40,491 nucleotides of DNA from JBBDNV01 sp040877415 (lineage in GTDB: Bacteria; Planctomycetota; Planctomycetia; Pirellulales; PALSA-1355). How positions within the stretch are numbered: the first letter of the stretch is position 1; every line of letters begins with the position of its first letter. Position numbers and translations under genes: made by a program. The stretch is taken from contig JBBDNV010000018.1 in NCBI GenBank assembly GCA_040877415.1, forward strand, positions 1-40,491, given 5' to 3'. This document shows positions 1-7,323 of the stretch, in pieces. The notes beneath the pieces were generated by a model, which was given only the letters and a program-made list of their open reading frames with translations, had not been told where the DNA came from and searched no databases.

Positions 1-457
1 CGATGCGGCTGTCGGCCTGCCCGGCCACTTCGTCGTGCATGCTCTTGCCGGCGTCCTCTTCCAGGTGCGCGCGGATGATGCCCACCTTTTTCCGCTCGAA
101 GCGATCCTTGGGATCGCTGATCTCGAGCCGCCCGTCGTGCGAAAACGGCAGGTCGTATTGGCTGATCTGATAACCCTTGGGCAGATCGGGATAGTAGTAC
201 TGCTTGCGGTCCCACTTGGTGAAGCGGGCGATCTGGCAGTTGAGCGCCACGGCCGTTTTCAGGCCCAGGTCGAACGCGGCCCGGTTCATCACGGGCAGCG
301 TGCCGGGCATGCCGATGCAGATCGGGCAGGTTTGCGTGTTCGGCGGAGCGCCGAACTTTGTGCTGCACCGGCAGAACAGCTTCGTGCGCGTCAAGAGCTG
401 CACGTGTACTTCCAGGCCGATGATGATCGTGTAGGGATCGCTCACGGGGTTCGTCAT
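1..457 (-). CDS. gatB: Aspartyl/glutamyl-tRNA amidotransferase subunit B, N-terminal part (cut by window edge)
   Basis: GatB is the tRNA-binding and kinase-like subunit of the GatCAB complex. In the cytoplasm this complex converts misacylated Glu-tRNA(Gln) or Asp-tRNA(Asn) to the amide form. About 152 residues are visible. They open MTNPVSDPYTIIIGLEVHVQ, the typical GatB start, followed by a cysteine pair pattern (FCRCS then TCPICIGMPG) that forms the zinc site of the family. Next come the conserved WDRKQYYYPDLPKGYQISQ block and HLEEDAGKS. The ATG at 457-455 has AGG just upstream. The gene lies about 50 bases downstream of gatA on the same strand, completing gatC-gatA-gatB. The 3' end is outside the window. 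Confidence 0.96.
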   Translation of the reverse strand, partial: MTNPVSDPYTIIIGLEVHVQLLTRTKLFCRCSTKFGAPPNTQTCPICIGMPGTLPVMNRAAFDLGLKTAVALNCQIARFTKWDRKQYYYPDLPKGYQISQYDLPFSHDGRLEISDPKDRFERKKVGIIRAHLEEDAGKSMHDEVAGQADSRI

Positions 458-506
458 CCTGGCTATTCCCCCGGCCCGGTGGGCCTGGGGCTAAACACGT
501 CTGGAT

Positions 507-2054
507 TTATCCTTCCACCAACGGCGGACAGCGCTGGTGCCAGTCGGTGGCTTGCTGATACATGTGGGCCGCGCGCAGCAGGCGCTCTTCTTCGAACGGC
601 GGGGCTTGCAGTTGCAGGCCGATGGGCAAGCCCTCGGTATTGAATCCACACGGAAACACGATCCCGCCGATCCCGGCCAGGTTGGCACTGACGGTATACA
701 GGTCGACCAGGTACATGGCCAAGGGATCGTTCACTTTTTCGCCCAGCTTGAAAGCCACGCTGGTCGTGACCGGCCCGGCGATCAGGTCGACTTCCTTAAA
801 CGCCTCGTCGTAGTCGCGGCGTATCAGCCGCCGCACCTTGAGGGCTTTGAGATAATACGCGTCGTAATAGCCGGCGCTCAAGGCGTACGTGCCCAGCATG
901 ATGCGCCGCTTCACCTCGGGCCCAAAACCCTCGGCGCGGCTTTGGCGGTACATGCGCACCAGGGGATTGTCCATCGCCTCGACGTCGGCGTGCCGTCCGG
1001 CGGCCGTTAGTGCCGCGCGCTCCTGGGCCAGGTCCGCCACCATCCGCTTTTCGTCGGTTCGATACCCATAGTGCACGCCGTCGTAGCGGGCCAGATTGCT
1101 CGAGGCTTCGCAGGGGGCGATGATGTAATAGGTCGCCACCGCGTACTTGCCGTGCGGCAGCGAAACGTCTTTGACCGTCGCGCCCAGCGACTTGTAGACG
1201 TCGACCGCCGCGCGGACCGCGCTCTCGACTTCGGCATCGAGCCCTTCGCCGAAATGTTCGCGCACCAGGCCCAAGCGCGCTCCTTCGAGCGGTTGTGTGA
1301 CCGTTTGGGTGTACTTGGGAACCGGCAGATCGACGGAAGTGGAATCCATCGGGTCGTGGCCGGCCAAGACTTCCAACAGCAGCGCCGCATCTTCGGCCGT
1401 GCGCGCCAGCGGCCCAATCTGGTCCAGGCTGCTGGCAAACGCCACCAGCCCATAGCGGCTCACGCGTCCGTAAGTGGGCTTCAAGCCCGTGACGCCGCAC
1501 AACCCGGCCGGCTGCCGAATCGAGCCGCCGGTGTCGCTTCCGACGGAAAGCGGCGCCATGCGGGCGGCCACGCAAGCGGCCGATCCGCCGCTCGATCCGC
1601 CGGGAATCCGCGCGAGGTCCCAGGGGTTGGCCGTTTTCTGGTAGGCCGAATTCTCGGTCGAGCCGCCCATGGCAAACTCGTCCATGTTCGTTTTGCCGAC
1701 TAGCACGGCATCCGCCGCTTTGAGCCTGGCGATCACGGTGCCGTCGTAAGGCGGCGCAAAATTTTCCAGAATCTTTGACGCGCAGGTGGTCGTCTCGCCC
1801 TGGGTGCAGAGCAGATCCTTGATCGCCACCGGCAAGCCGGCCAGCCGGCCCAGCGGCTTTTTTTCCTTGCGGCGCCGGTCGATGTCGGCGGCGCGTGCCA
1901 GTGCCCGCTCGGGATCGACGCGCAAGAAGGCCTTGACCTGGCCGTCGTGCTTACGAATCTGCTCCAGACAGGCCCCGGTCAGCTCGACGGAGGTGATCTC
2001 GCCGGCGCTGAGCTGGGCCAAAAGCTCGGTGGCACTGTGGCGCAGGACGGACAT
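507..2054 (-). CDS. gatA: Aspartyl/glutamyl-tRNA amidotransferase subunit A
   Basis: GatA is the glutaminase subunit of GatCAB. It hydrolyses glutamine and passes ammonia to GatB for amidation of misacylated tRNA. The 515-residue product has the amidase signature: the catalytic lysine is in PVAIKDLLCTQGE near residue 80, and the glycine/serine-rich stretch GGSSGGSAACVAARMAPLSV carries the cis-serine of the Ser-cisSer-Lys triad. Next comes the nucleophile region GSDTGGSIRQPAG. Length is normal for the family (about 480-515). The ATG lies 3 bases after the gatC stop, so the two are very likely co-transcribed and translationally coupled. Planctomycetes commonly depend on this indirect route for Gln- and Asn-tRNA. 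Confidence 0.97.
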   Translation of the reverse strand: MSVLRHSATELLAQLSAGEITSVELTGACLEQIRKHDGQVKAFLRVDPERALARAADIDRRRKEKKPLGRLAGLPVAIKDLLCTQGETTTCASKILENFAPPYDGTVIARLKAADAVLVGKTNMDEFAMGGSTENSAYQKTANPWDLARIPGGSSGGSAACVAARMAPLSVGSDTGGSIRQPAGLCGVTGLKPTYGRVSRYGLVAFASSLDQIGPLARTAEDAALLLEVLAGHDPMDSTSVDLPVPKYTQTVTQPLEGARLGLVREHFGEGLDAEVESAVRAAVDVYKSLGATVKDVSLPHGKYAVATYYIIAPCEASSNLARYDGVHYGYRTDEKRMVADLAQERAALTAAGRHADVEAMDNPLVRMYRQSRAEGFGPEVKRRIMLGTYALSAGYYDAYYLKALKVRRLIRRDYDEAFKEVDLIAGPVTTSVAFKLGEKVNDPLAMYLVDLYTVSANLAGIGGIVFPCGFNTEGLPIGLQLQAPPFEEERLLRAAHMYQQATDWHQRCPPLVEG

Positions 2055-2057
2055 GAC

Positions 2058-2348
2058 TTACTCGCCGAGCACGGCGGGAACCAGGTAAAACTCCCGATCG
2101 TGGTGGGGAGCGCCGGCCAGGGCGGCCTGGCGATCGAGGCTTTCGCCGAGCTCGTCGGCCGCAAACACGTTGGAAACTTCGAGCGCGTGGGCCATCGGCT
2201 CGACATTCTCCGTGTCGAGCTCGGAGAGCGATTCGACGTAGGCCACGATCTGGCCCATTTGCGCGGTCATCAGATCGAGCTCTTCGTCGCTGAGCCGCAG
2301 CCGAGCCAGCAACGAAACCTTTTCGACCTCTTCGCGAGTCAGGCTCAT
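2058..2348 (-). CDS. gatC: Aspartyl/glutamyl-tRNA amidotransferase subunit C
   Basis: GatC is the small subunit that wraps around GatA and stabilises its contact with GatB. The 96-residue product has the usual start MSLTREEVEKVSLLARLRLS, then the central helix (LDLMTAQMGQIVAYVESLSE) and the motif LDTENVEPMAHA. A conserved tail follows (DREFYLVPAVLGE, corresponding to the family's YF.VPkVl). It is the first gene of gatC-gatA-gatB. It starts 87 bases downstream of the rpmB stop, with a palindromic CATCCTT repeat between them. Confidence 0.96.
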   Translation of the reverse strand: MSLTREEVEKVSLLARLRLSDEELDLMTAQMGQIVAYVESLSELDTENVEPMAHALEVSNVFAADELGESLDRQAALAGAPHHDREFYLVPAVLGE

Positions 2349-2350
2349 GT

Positions 2351-2434
2351 GTGAGAAAGGATGAAGGCGAAAGGATGAAGGATGAGCCAGAAAAACTTAA
2401 CCCTTCATCCTTCAACCTTCATCCTTCATCCTTT
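2351..2434. repeat. Inverted repeat built from AAGGATG/CATCCTT units
   Basis: Units of AAGGATGA are repeated on the left side (2356-2385) and their complement TTCATCC on the right (2403-2434). The arms AAAGGATGAAGGATGA (2370-2385) and 2418-2434 pair over about 16 bases around a loop of about 30 bases. The right arm abuts the rpmB stop codon at 2436. On the minus strand the element sits between rpmB and gatC, where it could act as a transcription attenuator or terminator. It has no U-run, so that is inference. Low-complexity repeats of this type are common between genes in planctomycetes. Confidence 0.75.
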
Positions 2435-2435
2435 C

Positions 2436-2726
2436 TTATCCGGCCTTGGCCGGATTCGCGCCGGTCTGCGAGGGAAGCTTGAACGGCGCGTTGCGGATCC
2501 GCTTGGTCACCGCTCCCGACCGCATGCACTGGGTGCAGACGCGGACGGTTTTGTTGGTTCCGCCGGGGGTCGTGATGCGGACGCGCTGCAAGTTGGGATT
2601 GAACTTACGCCGCGAAATGCCGGTGATCTTCGTGCCCACGCCGCCCAGGTATTTCGCCTTGCCGCGAACGGTCACCTGGTTTCCCAACACGGGAGTCTTG
2701 CCGCAGATTTCGCACTGTTTCGACAT
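2436..2726 (-). CDS. rpmB: 50S ribosomal protein L28
   Basis: L28 is a small protein of the large ribosomal subunit. The 96-residue product opens MSKQCEICGKTPVLGNQVT and has a second cysteine pair in VRVCTQCMRSGAV. The two CxxC pairs make this the zinc-containing (C+) form. The core FNPNLQRVRI, basic and typical of L28, is intact. The tail after about residue 80 (PFKLPSQTGANPAKAG) is a low-complexity extension. The ATG has a GGGAGGAGAG Shine-Dalgarno just upstream (2733-2742 on the plus strand reads as its complement). Confidence 0.97.
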   Translation of the reverse strand: MSKQCEICGKTPVLGNQVTVRGKAKYLGGVGTKITGISRRKFNPNLQRVRITTPGGTNKTVRVCTQCMRSGAVTKRIRNAPFKLPSQTGANPAKAG

Positions 2727-2776
2727 CGCGCTCTCTCCTCCCGGTCACGCCACCTTCGGAAAATTGCAAAACCGCC

Positions 2777-2804
2777 AGTATATCGCCTTTAGGGAGACAC
2801 GCAA
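2777..2804 (-). promoter_or_regulatory. Putative sigma-70 promoter of rpmB
   Basis: Reading the minus strand, TTGCGT (2804-2799) is followed by a 16-base spacer and TATACT (2782-2777), about 50 bases upstream of the rpmB start. Both boxes are close to consensus. The rest of the divergent interval 2727-3102 holds no gene I can support. A TACAAT box at 3015-3020 on the plus strand could serve the next gene, but I see no good -35 for it. Confidence 0.45.
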
Positions 2805-3102
2805 GCGAAGATTGGTTCGCGTCCCACCCGTGCAAAGTGCGAAAGCGACCCTGGCGTACGGCCACGCCGCGCGATGTCATTGCCCGCGCGAGAGCACACG
2901 GCTCAACGTGCCAACGTATCAACGGGAGACATCGATGCTCGACCGCGCGATCTTGTCGTTCAACGACGGTCGGGGAACTGGAAGGCGGGACTCGTGGCGC
3001 AGCCCCGCAGCGAGTACAATGGCCAAGGCCCGTTTTGGCGGCAGCCCACCATGGCGGCAAGTGAGCGGCCATAAACACTCCTCCCTACCGGAATCCCATC
3101 TC

Positions 3103-5394
3103 ATGTTGCACCTGCTCTTGTTAGCTGCGCTGGCGCCGCTCTTGGTCTCCGCCGACTCGCCGCTTTCGGTCGGCACGCAATTGAGTTATCGGGGCGCCGT
3201 CGAAGCCGCTTCGGGCGAACCGGAAAAAGGTCAAAAGACGTTCGATCTGACGCTGTGGGTCATGGCCGGTGGCGACTCGGGCGCTAGCGTGTTCTGGTTG
3301 GTCGACGAGCGTGGCAACGGCCAGTTTCCCTGGCCGGCCCGGTTCGGCCGCTCGACGCTCGACGCGAGTTTTCGCACTCGGGCGGCGGGCCCTGCCCTGC
3401 TTTACGATCGCGGCGACGCACAAAGCGTGGTGCCGGTTTTCCTGCCGTTTTTCGTCCCCCAAGAAAAGCTGGCCGCGGGCGCCGAATGGCAGGACGGCGA
3501 TCTGGCATTTCACGTCGACAAGGCCGGCAAAGCCGCCGGGCGAGCCGTCTGGCACGTCAGCGTGCGCAACCGGTTCGGACCCAAGCGCACCATGCTGGTC
3601 GATCAAAGCAGCCCGCTGGTCGTGGGGTTCACCGAGCGGGTGATCATGGGCCGGGGTGACGAGTATCAGCTCACTCTCGAGCTGATCGCCAGCGAAAAAC
3701 TGGCCGGCGAGCAGCTTGCCGCACTGGCCGGCGCGATCGAGCGGCTGACCGCGGTGCGCGACAAATTGAACCTTGCGGCCGAGAGCCGGCAAATCGACTG
3801 GAAGCCCGAGCAGCTTGAACTGTTGGAAAAGCAGTTGCCGCAGGTGGTGGAATCGGCCGCCGGCACGGGGCTGTCGAAACTCGCGATGGCGGCCCAGCGT
3901 GACCTCGCCTTGCAATCGGGCCGCAACGACGCGCTGGCTCTCTTGCGGGCCAGGTTCCACGGCCGCGCAGTGGAAGAGTTTTCGGCGCGCGGGCTGGGAA
4001 ACGAGGCGCTGGCTCTGGCGGACTTGAAGGGCCAGGTCACAGTGTTGCACTTCTGGGACTATCGCGACGAGCCCCTCACGGAGCCCTATGGCCAGGTCGG
4101 CTACCTCGACTTCCTTTATCACCGCCGCGAGGGCAGCGGATTGCGGCTCTATGGCGTGGCCGTCAACGGCCGGTTGGCCGACGCCGAGACGCGCGGGGCC
4201 GCCGAGCGCAGCGTCAAAAAGCTCAAGGCCTTCATGAACTTGAGCTATCCCGTGCTGCTGGACAGCGGCAGCCTGCTTAAACAGTTCGGCGATCCGCGGG
4301 TCGCGGGCGGCAACTTGCCGCTGTTCGTCGTGATCGGTCCCGACGCCAAGATCATCCACTACCACGTCGGCCACTACGAAGTCCACCAGGACGAGGGCCT
4401 TAGAGAACTCGACGAAGTCGTACTTAAGGCGCTCGAGAAGAAATCGGGCCGGCGATTACGAGGGGCCCTACGCCCCGCGGGTGATGGCCAGCACTTCTTC
4501 GAGCAGCTTGCCGTTGGTGGCGATCGCTTCGCCGGAGTAGATCGTGTCGTTGCCCTGCCAGTCGGTCAGCGTGCCGCCGGCTTCGATGAGGATCGGCTGC
4601 AAGGCGGCGGCGTCCCACAGGGCCATCACGGGATCGATCATCACGTCGGCGCGACCCGTGGCCACGAGCATGTAACCGTAGCAATCCCCCCAGGTGCGGT
4701 TGACGCGCGATGCCTGGACGAGTCGCCCGATGGCCTGCTGGCGGCGCTCGGTTGGATAGCGCATTTCGCTCGTGGAGACCAACGCCTCGCTGAGCTTGGC
4801 GCACGACGAGACGCGCGCCGCTCGGGGCGCCTGTTCGCCGCGAACGTACCAGGCGCCCCGGCCGGTGGCCGCGTAAACGCATTCGTCGAGAGCCGGCAGG
4901 AAGATCACGCCGATCACGCTGCGCTTTTGGTGCTCGACGCCAACCAGCGTGCCGAACAGCGGCACGCCGCGCACGAACGACTTGGTGCCGTCGATCGGGT
5001 CGAGAATCCAACGATAGCCGCTTTTGCCCGGTTGTTCGCCGAGCTCCTCGCCCAGGATCGCGTCGTCGGGAAACTCTATGGCGATTCGATGCCGCAAGAA
5101 CTCTTCCGCCTGGCGATCGGCCACGGTGACGGGCGACGCGTCGTCCTTCTGCTCGACGGCCAGCGTTTCGCTCCGGAAGTAAGCGAGCGTCAATCGCCCT
5201 GCCTCGCGGGCGGCGGCCAGCGCCAATTCGAATCGCCCCGTCACTTCGGCAGTGCTCATTCACGAGAGCGTAGCGGCCAGGCGAACCCATGCCAAGTAGC
5301 ACAGGCCGCCGACGCGCCACACGGCGCGTATCGACCCCGGGGCGTCAAGGCATCCTGGCCGACGACGACCCCTCTAACAGGTCGGAAAGCTTAA
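3103..5394 (+). CDS. Secreted thioredoxin-fold (redoxin-like) protein without cysteines; frame runs on antisense to hisN
   Basis: The ATG at 3103 gives a signal-peptide-like start (MLHLLLLAALAPLLVSADS), so the product is probably exported. Residues 20-300 form an unrecognised beta-rich plus helical region. Residues about 305-450 look like a TlpA/redoxin domain: VTVLHFWDY strand, then LPLFVVIGPDAKI with the cis-proline. The CxxC active site is absent (DYRDEP stands in its place), and there is no cysteine anywhere in the first 450 residues. It is therefore not a normal thiol oxidoreductase. Recognisable protein ends near 4450 (VVLKALEKK), but no stop follows in this frame until 5392-5394. The remaining 310 codons are antisense to hisN and low in credibility. 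A lost stop or a frameshift near 4440-4470 is likely, so the 3' end is uncertain. Confidence 0.65.
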   Translation: MLHLLLLAALAPLLVSADSPLSVGTQLSYRGAVEAASGEPEKGQKTFDLTLWVMAGGDSGASVFWLVDERGNGQFPWPARFGRSTLDASFRTRAAGPALLYDRGDAQSVVPVFLPFFVPQEKLAAGAEWQDGDLAFHVDKAGKAAGRAVWHVSVRNRFGPKRTMLVDQSSPLVVGFTERVIMGRGDEYQLTLELIASEKLAGEQLAALAGAIERLTAVRDKLNLAAESRQIDWKPEQLELLEKQLPQVVESAAGTGLSKLAMAAQRDLALQSGRNDALALLRARFHGRAVEEFSARGLGNEALALADLKGQVTVLHFWDYRDEPLTEPYGQVGYLDFLYHRREGSGLRLYGVAVNGRLADAETRGAAERSVKKLKAFMNLSYPVLLDSGSLLKQFGDPRVAGGNLPLFVVIGPDAKIIHYHVGHYEVHQDEGLRELDEVVLKALEKKSGRRLRGALRPAGDGQHFFEQLAVGGDRFAGVDRVVALPVGQRAAGFDEDRLQGGGVPQGHHGIDHHVGATRGHEHVTVAIPPGAVDARCLDESPDGLLAALGWIAHFARGDQRLAELGARRDARRSGRLFAANVPGAPAGGRVNAFVESRQEDHADHAALLVLDANQRAEQRHAAHERLGAVDRVENPTIAAFARLFAELLAQDRVVGKLYGDSMPQELFRLAIGHGDGRRVVLLLDGQRFAPEVSERQSPCLAGGGQRQFESPRHFGSAHSRERSGQANPCQVAQAADAPHGAYRPRGVKASWPTTTPLTGRKA
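4468..5259 (-). CDS. hisN: Inositol monophosphatase family protein, probably histidinol-phosphatase
   Basis: This is a magnesium-dependent phosphatase of the IMPase fold; the closest role by sequence flavour is HisN, which dephosphorylates histidinol phosphate in histidine synthesis. The 263-residue product has the metal-binding set: GEE at about residue 70, WILDPIDGTKSF (D87, D90) and ALWDAAALQPIL with the third aspartate near residue 214. Length matches the family. The gene stands alone, convergent with the redoxin-like gene upstream on the plus strand, and lies inside that gene's extended reading frame. Both cannot be real over the whole overlap, and the conserved motifs show that this one is. 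The exact substrate (histidinol-P, inositol-P or PAP) cannot be settled from sequence. Confidence 0.92.
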   Translation of the reverse strand: MSTAEVTGRFELALAAAREAGRLTLAYFRSETLAVEQKDDASPVTVADRQAEEFLRHRIAIEFPDDAILGEELGEQPGKSGYRWILDPIDGTKSFVRGVPLFGTLVGVEHQKRSVIGVIFLPALDECVYAATGRGAWYVRGEQAPRAARVSSCAKLSEALVSTSEMRYPTERRQQAIGRLVQASRVNRTWGDCYGYMLVATGRADVMIDPVMALWDAAALQPILIEAGGTLTDWQGNDTIYSGEAIATNGKLLEEVLAITRGA

Positions 5395-5764
5395 TGGCCT
5401 GTAACTGCCGGCGCTGGTTCGAGGCGACTTGTTCCAGCGCTTCGCGCAGCTTGACCTCGTACGCGGCACGTGCCGCGCCTTCGGTGGTCGGCAAAGCGGC
5501 GGCGATCGGGCCGTCGATCGCCTCAATGACCTCCAACAGCGAGATTTCCTGCGGGCTCCGTGCGAGCGAATAGCCCCCCTCGACGCCGCGGGTGGAATGG
5601 AGAATCCCGTGGGTGACGAGCGTCCTGAGGATCTGCAGCAGAAACCGCTCGGGCATGTGTCCTTCGCCGGCCAGTTGGCTACAGGGAACCGGCGTCGCCG
5701 AATTGGAGCTTGCCAATTGCAGCATCGCCTGGACGGCATACGCCACGGTGCGCGAGAGTTTCAT
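5345..5764 (-). CDS. Rrf2 family transcriptional regulator lacking Fe-S cysteines
   Basis: The 139-residue product begins MKLSRTVAYAVQAMLQLA, a typical Rrf2 winged-helix start. It continues with MPERFLLQILRTLVTHGIL (recognition helix) and the wing STRGVEGGYSLARSP, then SLLEVIEAIDGPI. IscR and NsrR-type members hold an Fe-S cluster with three cysteines after the wing. Here that region (ALPTTEGAARAAYEVK) has none, and the only cysteine is in the N-terminal domain. The protein therefore probably senses something else or nothing. Rrf2 proteins are usually autoregulators; the target here is unknown. Its 3' end overlaps the tail of the antisense extended redoxin frame. Confidence 0.9.
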   Translation of the reverse strand: MKLSRTVAYAVQAMLQLASSNSATPVPCSQLAGEGHMPERFLLQILRTLVTHGILHSTRGVEGGYSLARSPQEISLLEVIEAIDGPIAAALPTTEGAARAAYEVKLREALEQVASNQRRQLQAIKLSDLLEGSSSARMP

Positions 5765-5994
5765 CCGTCGGGCGTCCTAAGGAACAGACCGCTGGCAAGC
5801 GCGGACGATCATCAGGCCGCGCCAGCCACACCCATTCAGTCGACCCGGCAACCGTAGCGTCGATGGTTGCCAGTGGACACCAGAACCCGAGTTCGTCGAA
5901 CCGGCAGTTAAGTAATGCGCCGGCGTTGTTAGAAATGCGACACGTATCAGGAACGGCCGCACGGCTCATCCATCTTGGGGGATTGGCTGTCCCT

Positions 5995-6023
5995 AGTTGA
6001 ACAAATTTGGGGTTGTTTGTCAA
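5995..6023 (-). promoter_or_regulatory. Possible promoter in the rrf2-lspA gap
   Basis: The 345-base interval 5765-6109 has no supported gene and is noticeably more AT-rich near 6000-6055 than its surroundings. On the minus strand a perfect TTGACA (6023-6018) is followed by 17 bases and a weak TCAACT (6000-5995). This could drive rrf2 with a leader of about 230 bases. An 8-base palindrome TACCGGTA lies just upstream at about 6034-6041 and could be an operator. Both are suggestions from pattern only. Confidence 0.25.
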
Positions 6024-6109
6024 AACAATTATGTACCGGTAGGGTATTTTTCGTTGTCGCACAGGGCTGAGCCGGCAAGCCATGCACGTCTGACAGCGGA
6101 CGCGAGGAA

Positions 6110-6694
6110 TCACGCTTCCGACGATTGATCGGAGGTGGTGTCCGATCCCAAGCGGCGATGATCGGCCACCAGCGCGTGCCAGATGAGCAGTGCGGCGCCG
6201 CAGACCAACAGGCTGTCGGCGATGTTGAAAATGGGCCAGTCGACGACGCCGTTAATCTTGAAATGAATCCAATCGCGCACCGCGTAAACCGGCTGACCAG
6301 GTTCGTGGATGGAATCCGGCCCCCAGGTCAGGCCCGGCAATCCCAGCCGGTCGTAGAGATTGCCCAGAATACCTCCGGTCACTAGTCCCAATGCAACCGT
6401 CAACAGACGGTCTCGGGCCGCCCCGCCCACGAAAAGCCAGTAGACGATGCCCAGGATGGCGGCGAGCGAAAGCGCGCAAAAGACGATGCCCCGCCCTTGG
6501 CCGATTCCAAATAGTGCGCCTTCGTTCAGGTTGGTGGTGAAGCCGAAGATGTCGTCAACCAGCCAGATATTCTGGTTGCGGCCGGGCATTCCCAAGCGGC
6601 CAAAAATCCAGCTTTTCGTCACCAGATCGGCCGCGCAGCCGGCGACGGCAAGAGCGCCAAACAATACGTAGAGGCCGCTCGGAGCTGCCTTCAT
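6110..6694 (-). CDS. lspA: Lipoprotein signal peptidase (signal peptidase II)
   Basis: LspA cleaves the signal peptide from prolipoproteins in the inner membrane. The 194-residue product has four membrane segments and the conserved boxes: DLVTKSW in the first segment region, TNLNEGALFGIG, GGILGNLYDRL, and the two catalytic aspartates in VRDWIHFK and FNIADS. It is slightly longer than the usual 160-170 residues because of a periplasmic loop (GLTWGPDSIHEPGQPVYA) and a hydrophilic C-terminal tail rich in Ser/Asp. It follows the TraR-like gene by 9 bases on the same strand, so the two form an operon. That neighbour pairing is common in this phylum (inference). Confidence 0.96.
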   Translation of the reverse strand: MKAAPSGLYVLFGALAVAGCAADLVTKSWIFGRLGMPGRNQNIWLVDDIFGFTTNLNEGALFGIGQGRGIVFCALSLAAILGIVYWLFVGGAARDRLLTVALGLVTGGILGNLYDRLGLPGLTWGPDSIHEPGQPVYAVRDWIHFKINGVVDWPIFNIADSLLVCGAALLIWHALVADHRRLGSDTTSDQSSEA

Positions 6695-6703
6695 GGCAGA
6701 ACG

Positions 6704-7075
6704 TCAGCCCCGTTCAAGCTTCTGTGCGCACTTGATGCACAGCGCGGTGTAGGGAATGGCGTTGAGGCGGACCTTGCTGATCGGGCTCGAGCATTCTTCG
6801 CAAGCGCCGAACACGCCGTCCTCGATCTTTTCGATGGCCGTTTCAATCCAATCGAGAGTGACCTCGTCGGATTGCATCAGGCTTAAGGTGAATTCCTGCT
6901 CGTAATTATCGCTGCCGATGTCGGCCATGTGAATCGGCATGCTGGAGAGATCGCCATTGGCTTCCGACCGAGTCTTGCGTAGCGCGGCGTCGGCCATTGC
7001 CGTCACGTCGCCGCGCAGCCGGGCCCGCAGCGCCAAGAGCAGTTCCTTGTACACCTTCATCTCAGCCTTCTTCAT
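6704..7075 (-). CDS. DksA/TraR family C4 zinc-finger protein
   Basis: This is a member of the DksA/TraR family, whose founding members bind in the secondary channel of RNA polymerase. The chosen ATG at 7075 gives 123 residues opening MKKAEMKVYKELLLALRARL and is preceded by GGGAG about 10 bases upstream. An N-terminal coiled coil is followed by EQEFTLSLMQSDEVTLDWIE and the zinc finger: FGACEECSSPIS then TALCIKCAQKLE, with four cysteines. The acidic tip residues of true DksA (DxxDxA) are not obvious, so the function may be that of the YteA/TraR-like group. It is the first gene of an operon with lspA. Confidence 0.88.
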   Translation of the reverse strand: MKKAEMKVYKELLLALRARLRGDVTAMADAALRKTRSEANGDLSSMPIHMADIGSDNYEQEFTLSLMQSDEVTLDWIETAIEKIEDGVFGACEECSSPISKVRLNAIPYTALCIKCAQKLERG

Positions 7076-7323
7076 ATTTGGCTTCTCCCAGAGCAACAAT
7101 CCACGGTCGACCCCTTTTGGGAGGTCTACAGAAGCGCCATTGTAAAACCGCCCGCCACGACTGTCAAATCGCGCACCGCCCGGGCAAGTCGCTCCAAACG
7201 GCCAGCCGGCTGCGCAGGCGAAACGGTGCCGACGCAAACCGTTAGAGAAGGCGACGTGCCGCGCGGGCTCCACGCGGGCAATCCAACTGGACACGCCACC
7301 AAAAGCTGGCTTAGACTACGAAG

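Noticed and set aside
4424..5320. Other long open frames over hisN and other genes on the opposite strand (for example over 796-1575, 3121-4386, 7930-8904, 9030-10130)
   Set aside because: They are antisense or out-of-frame shadows of well-supported genes in very GC-rich DNA, are rich in Arg/Ala/Gly and show no domain.
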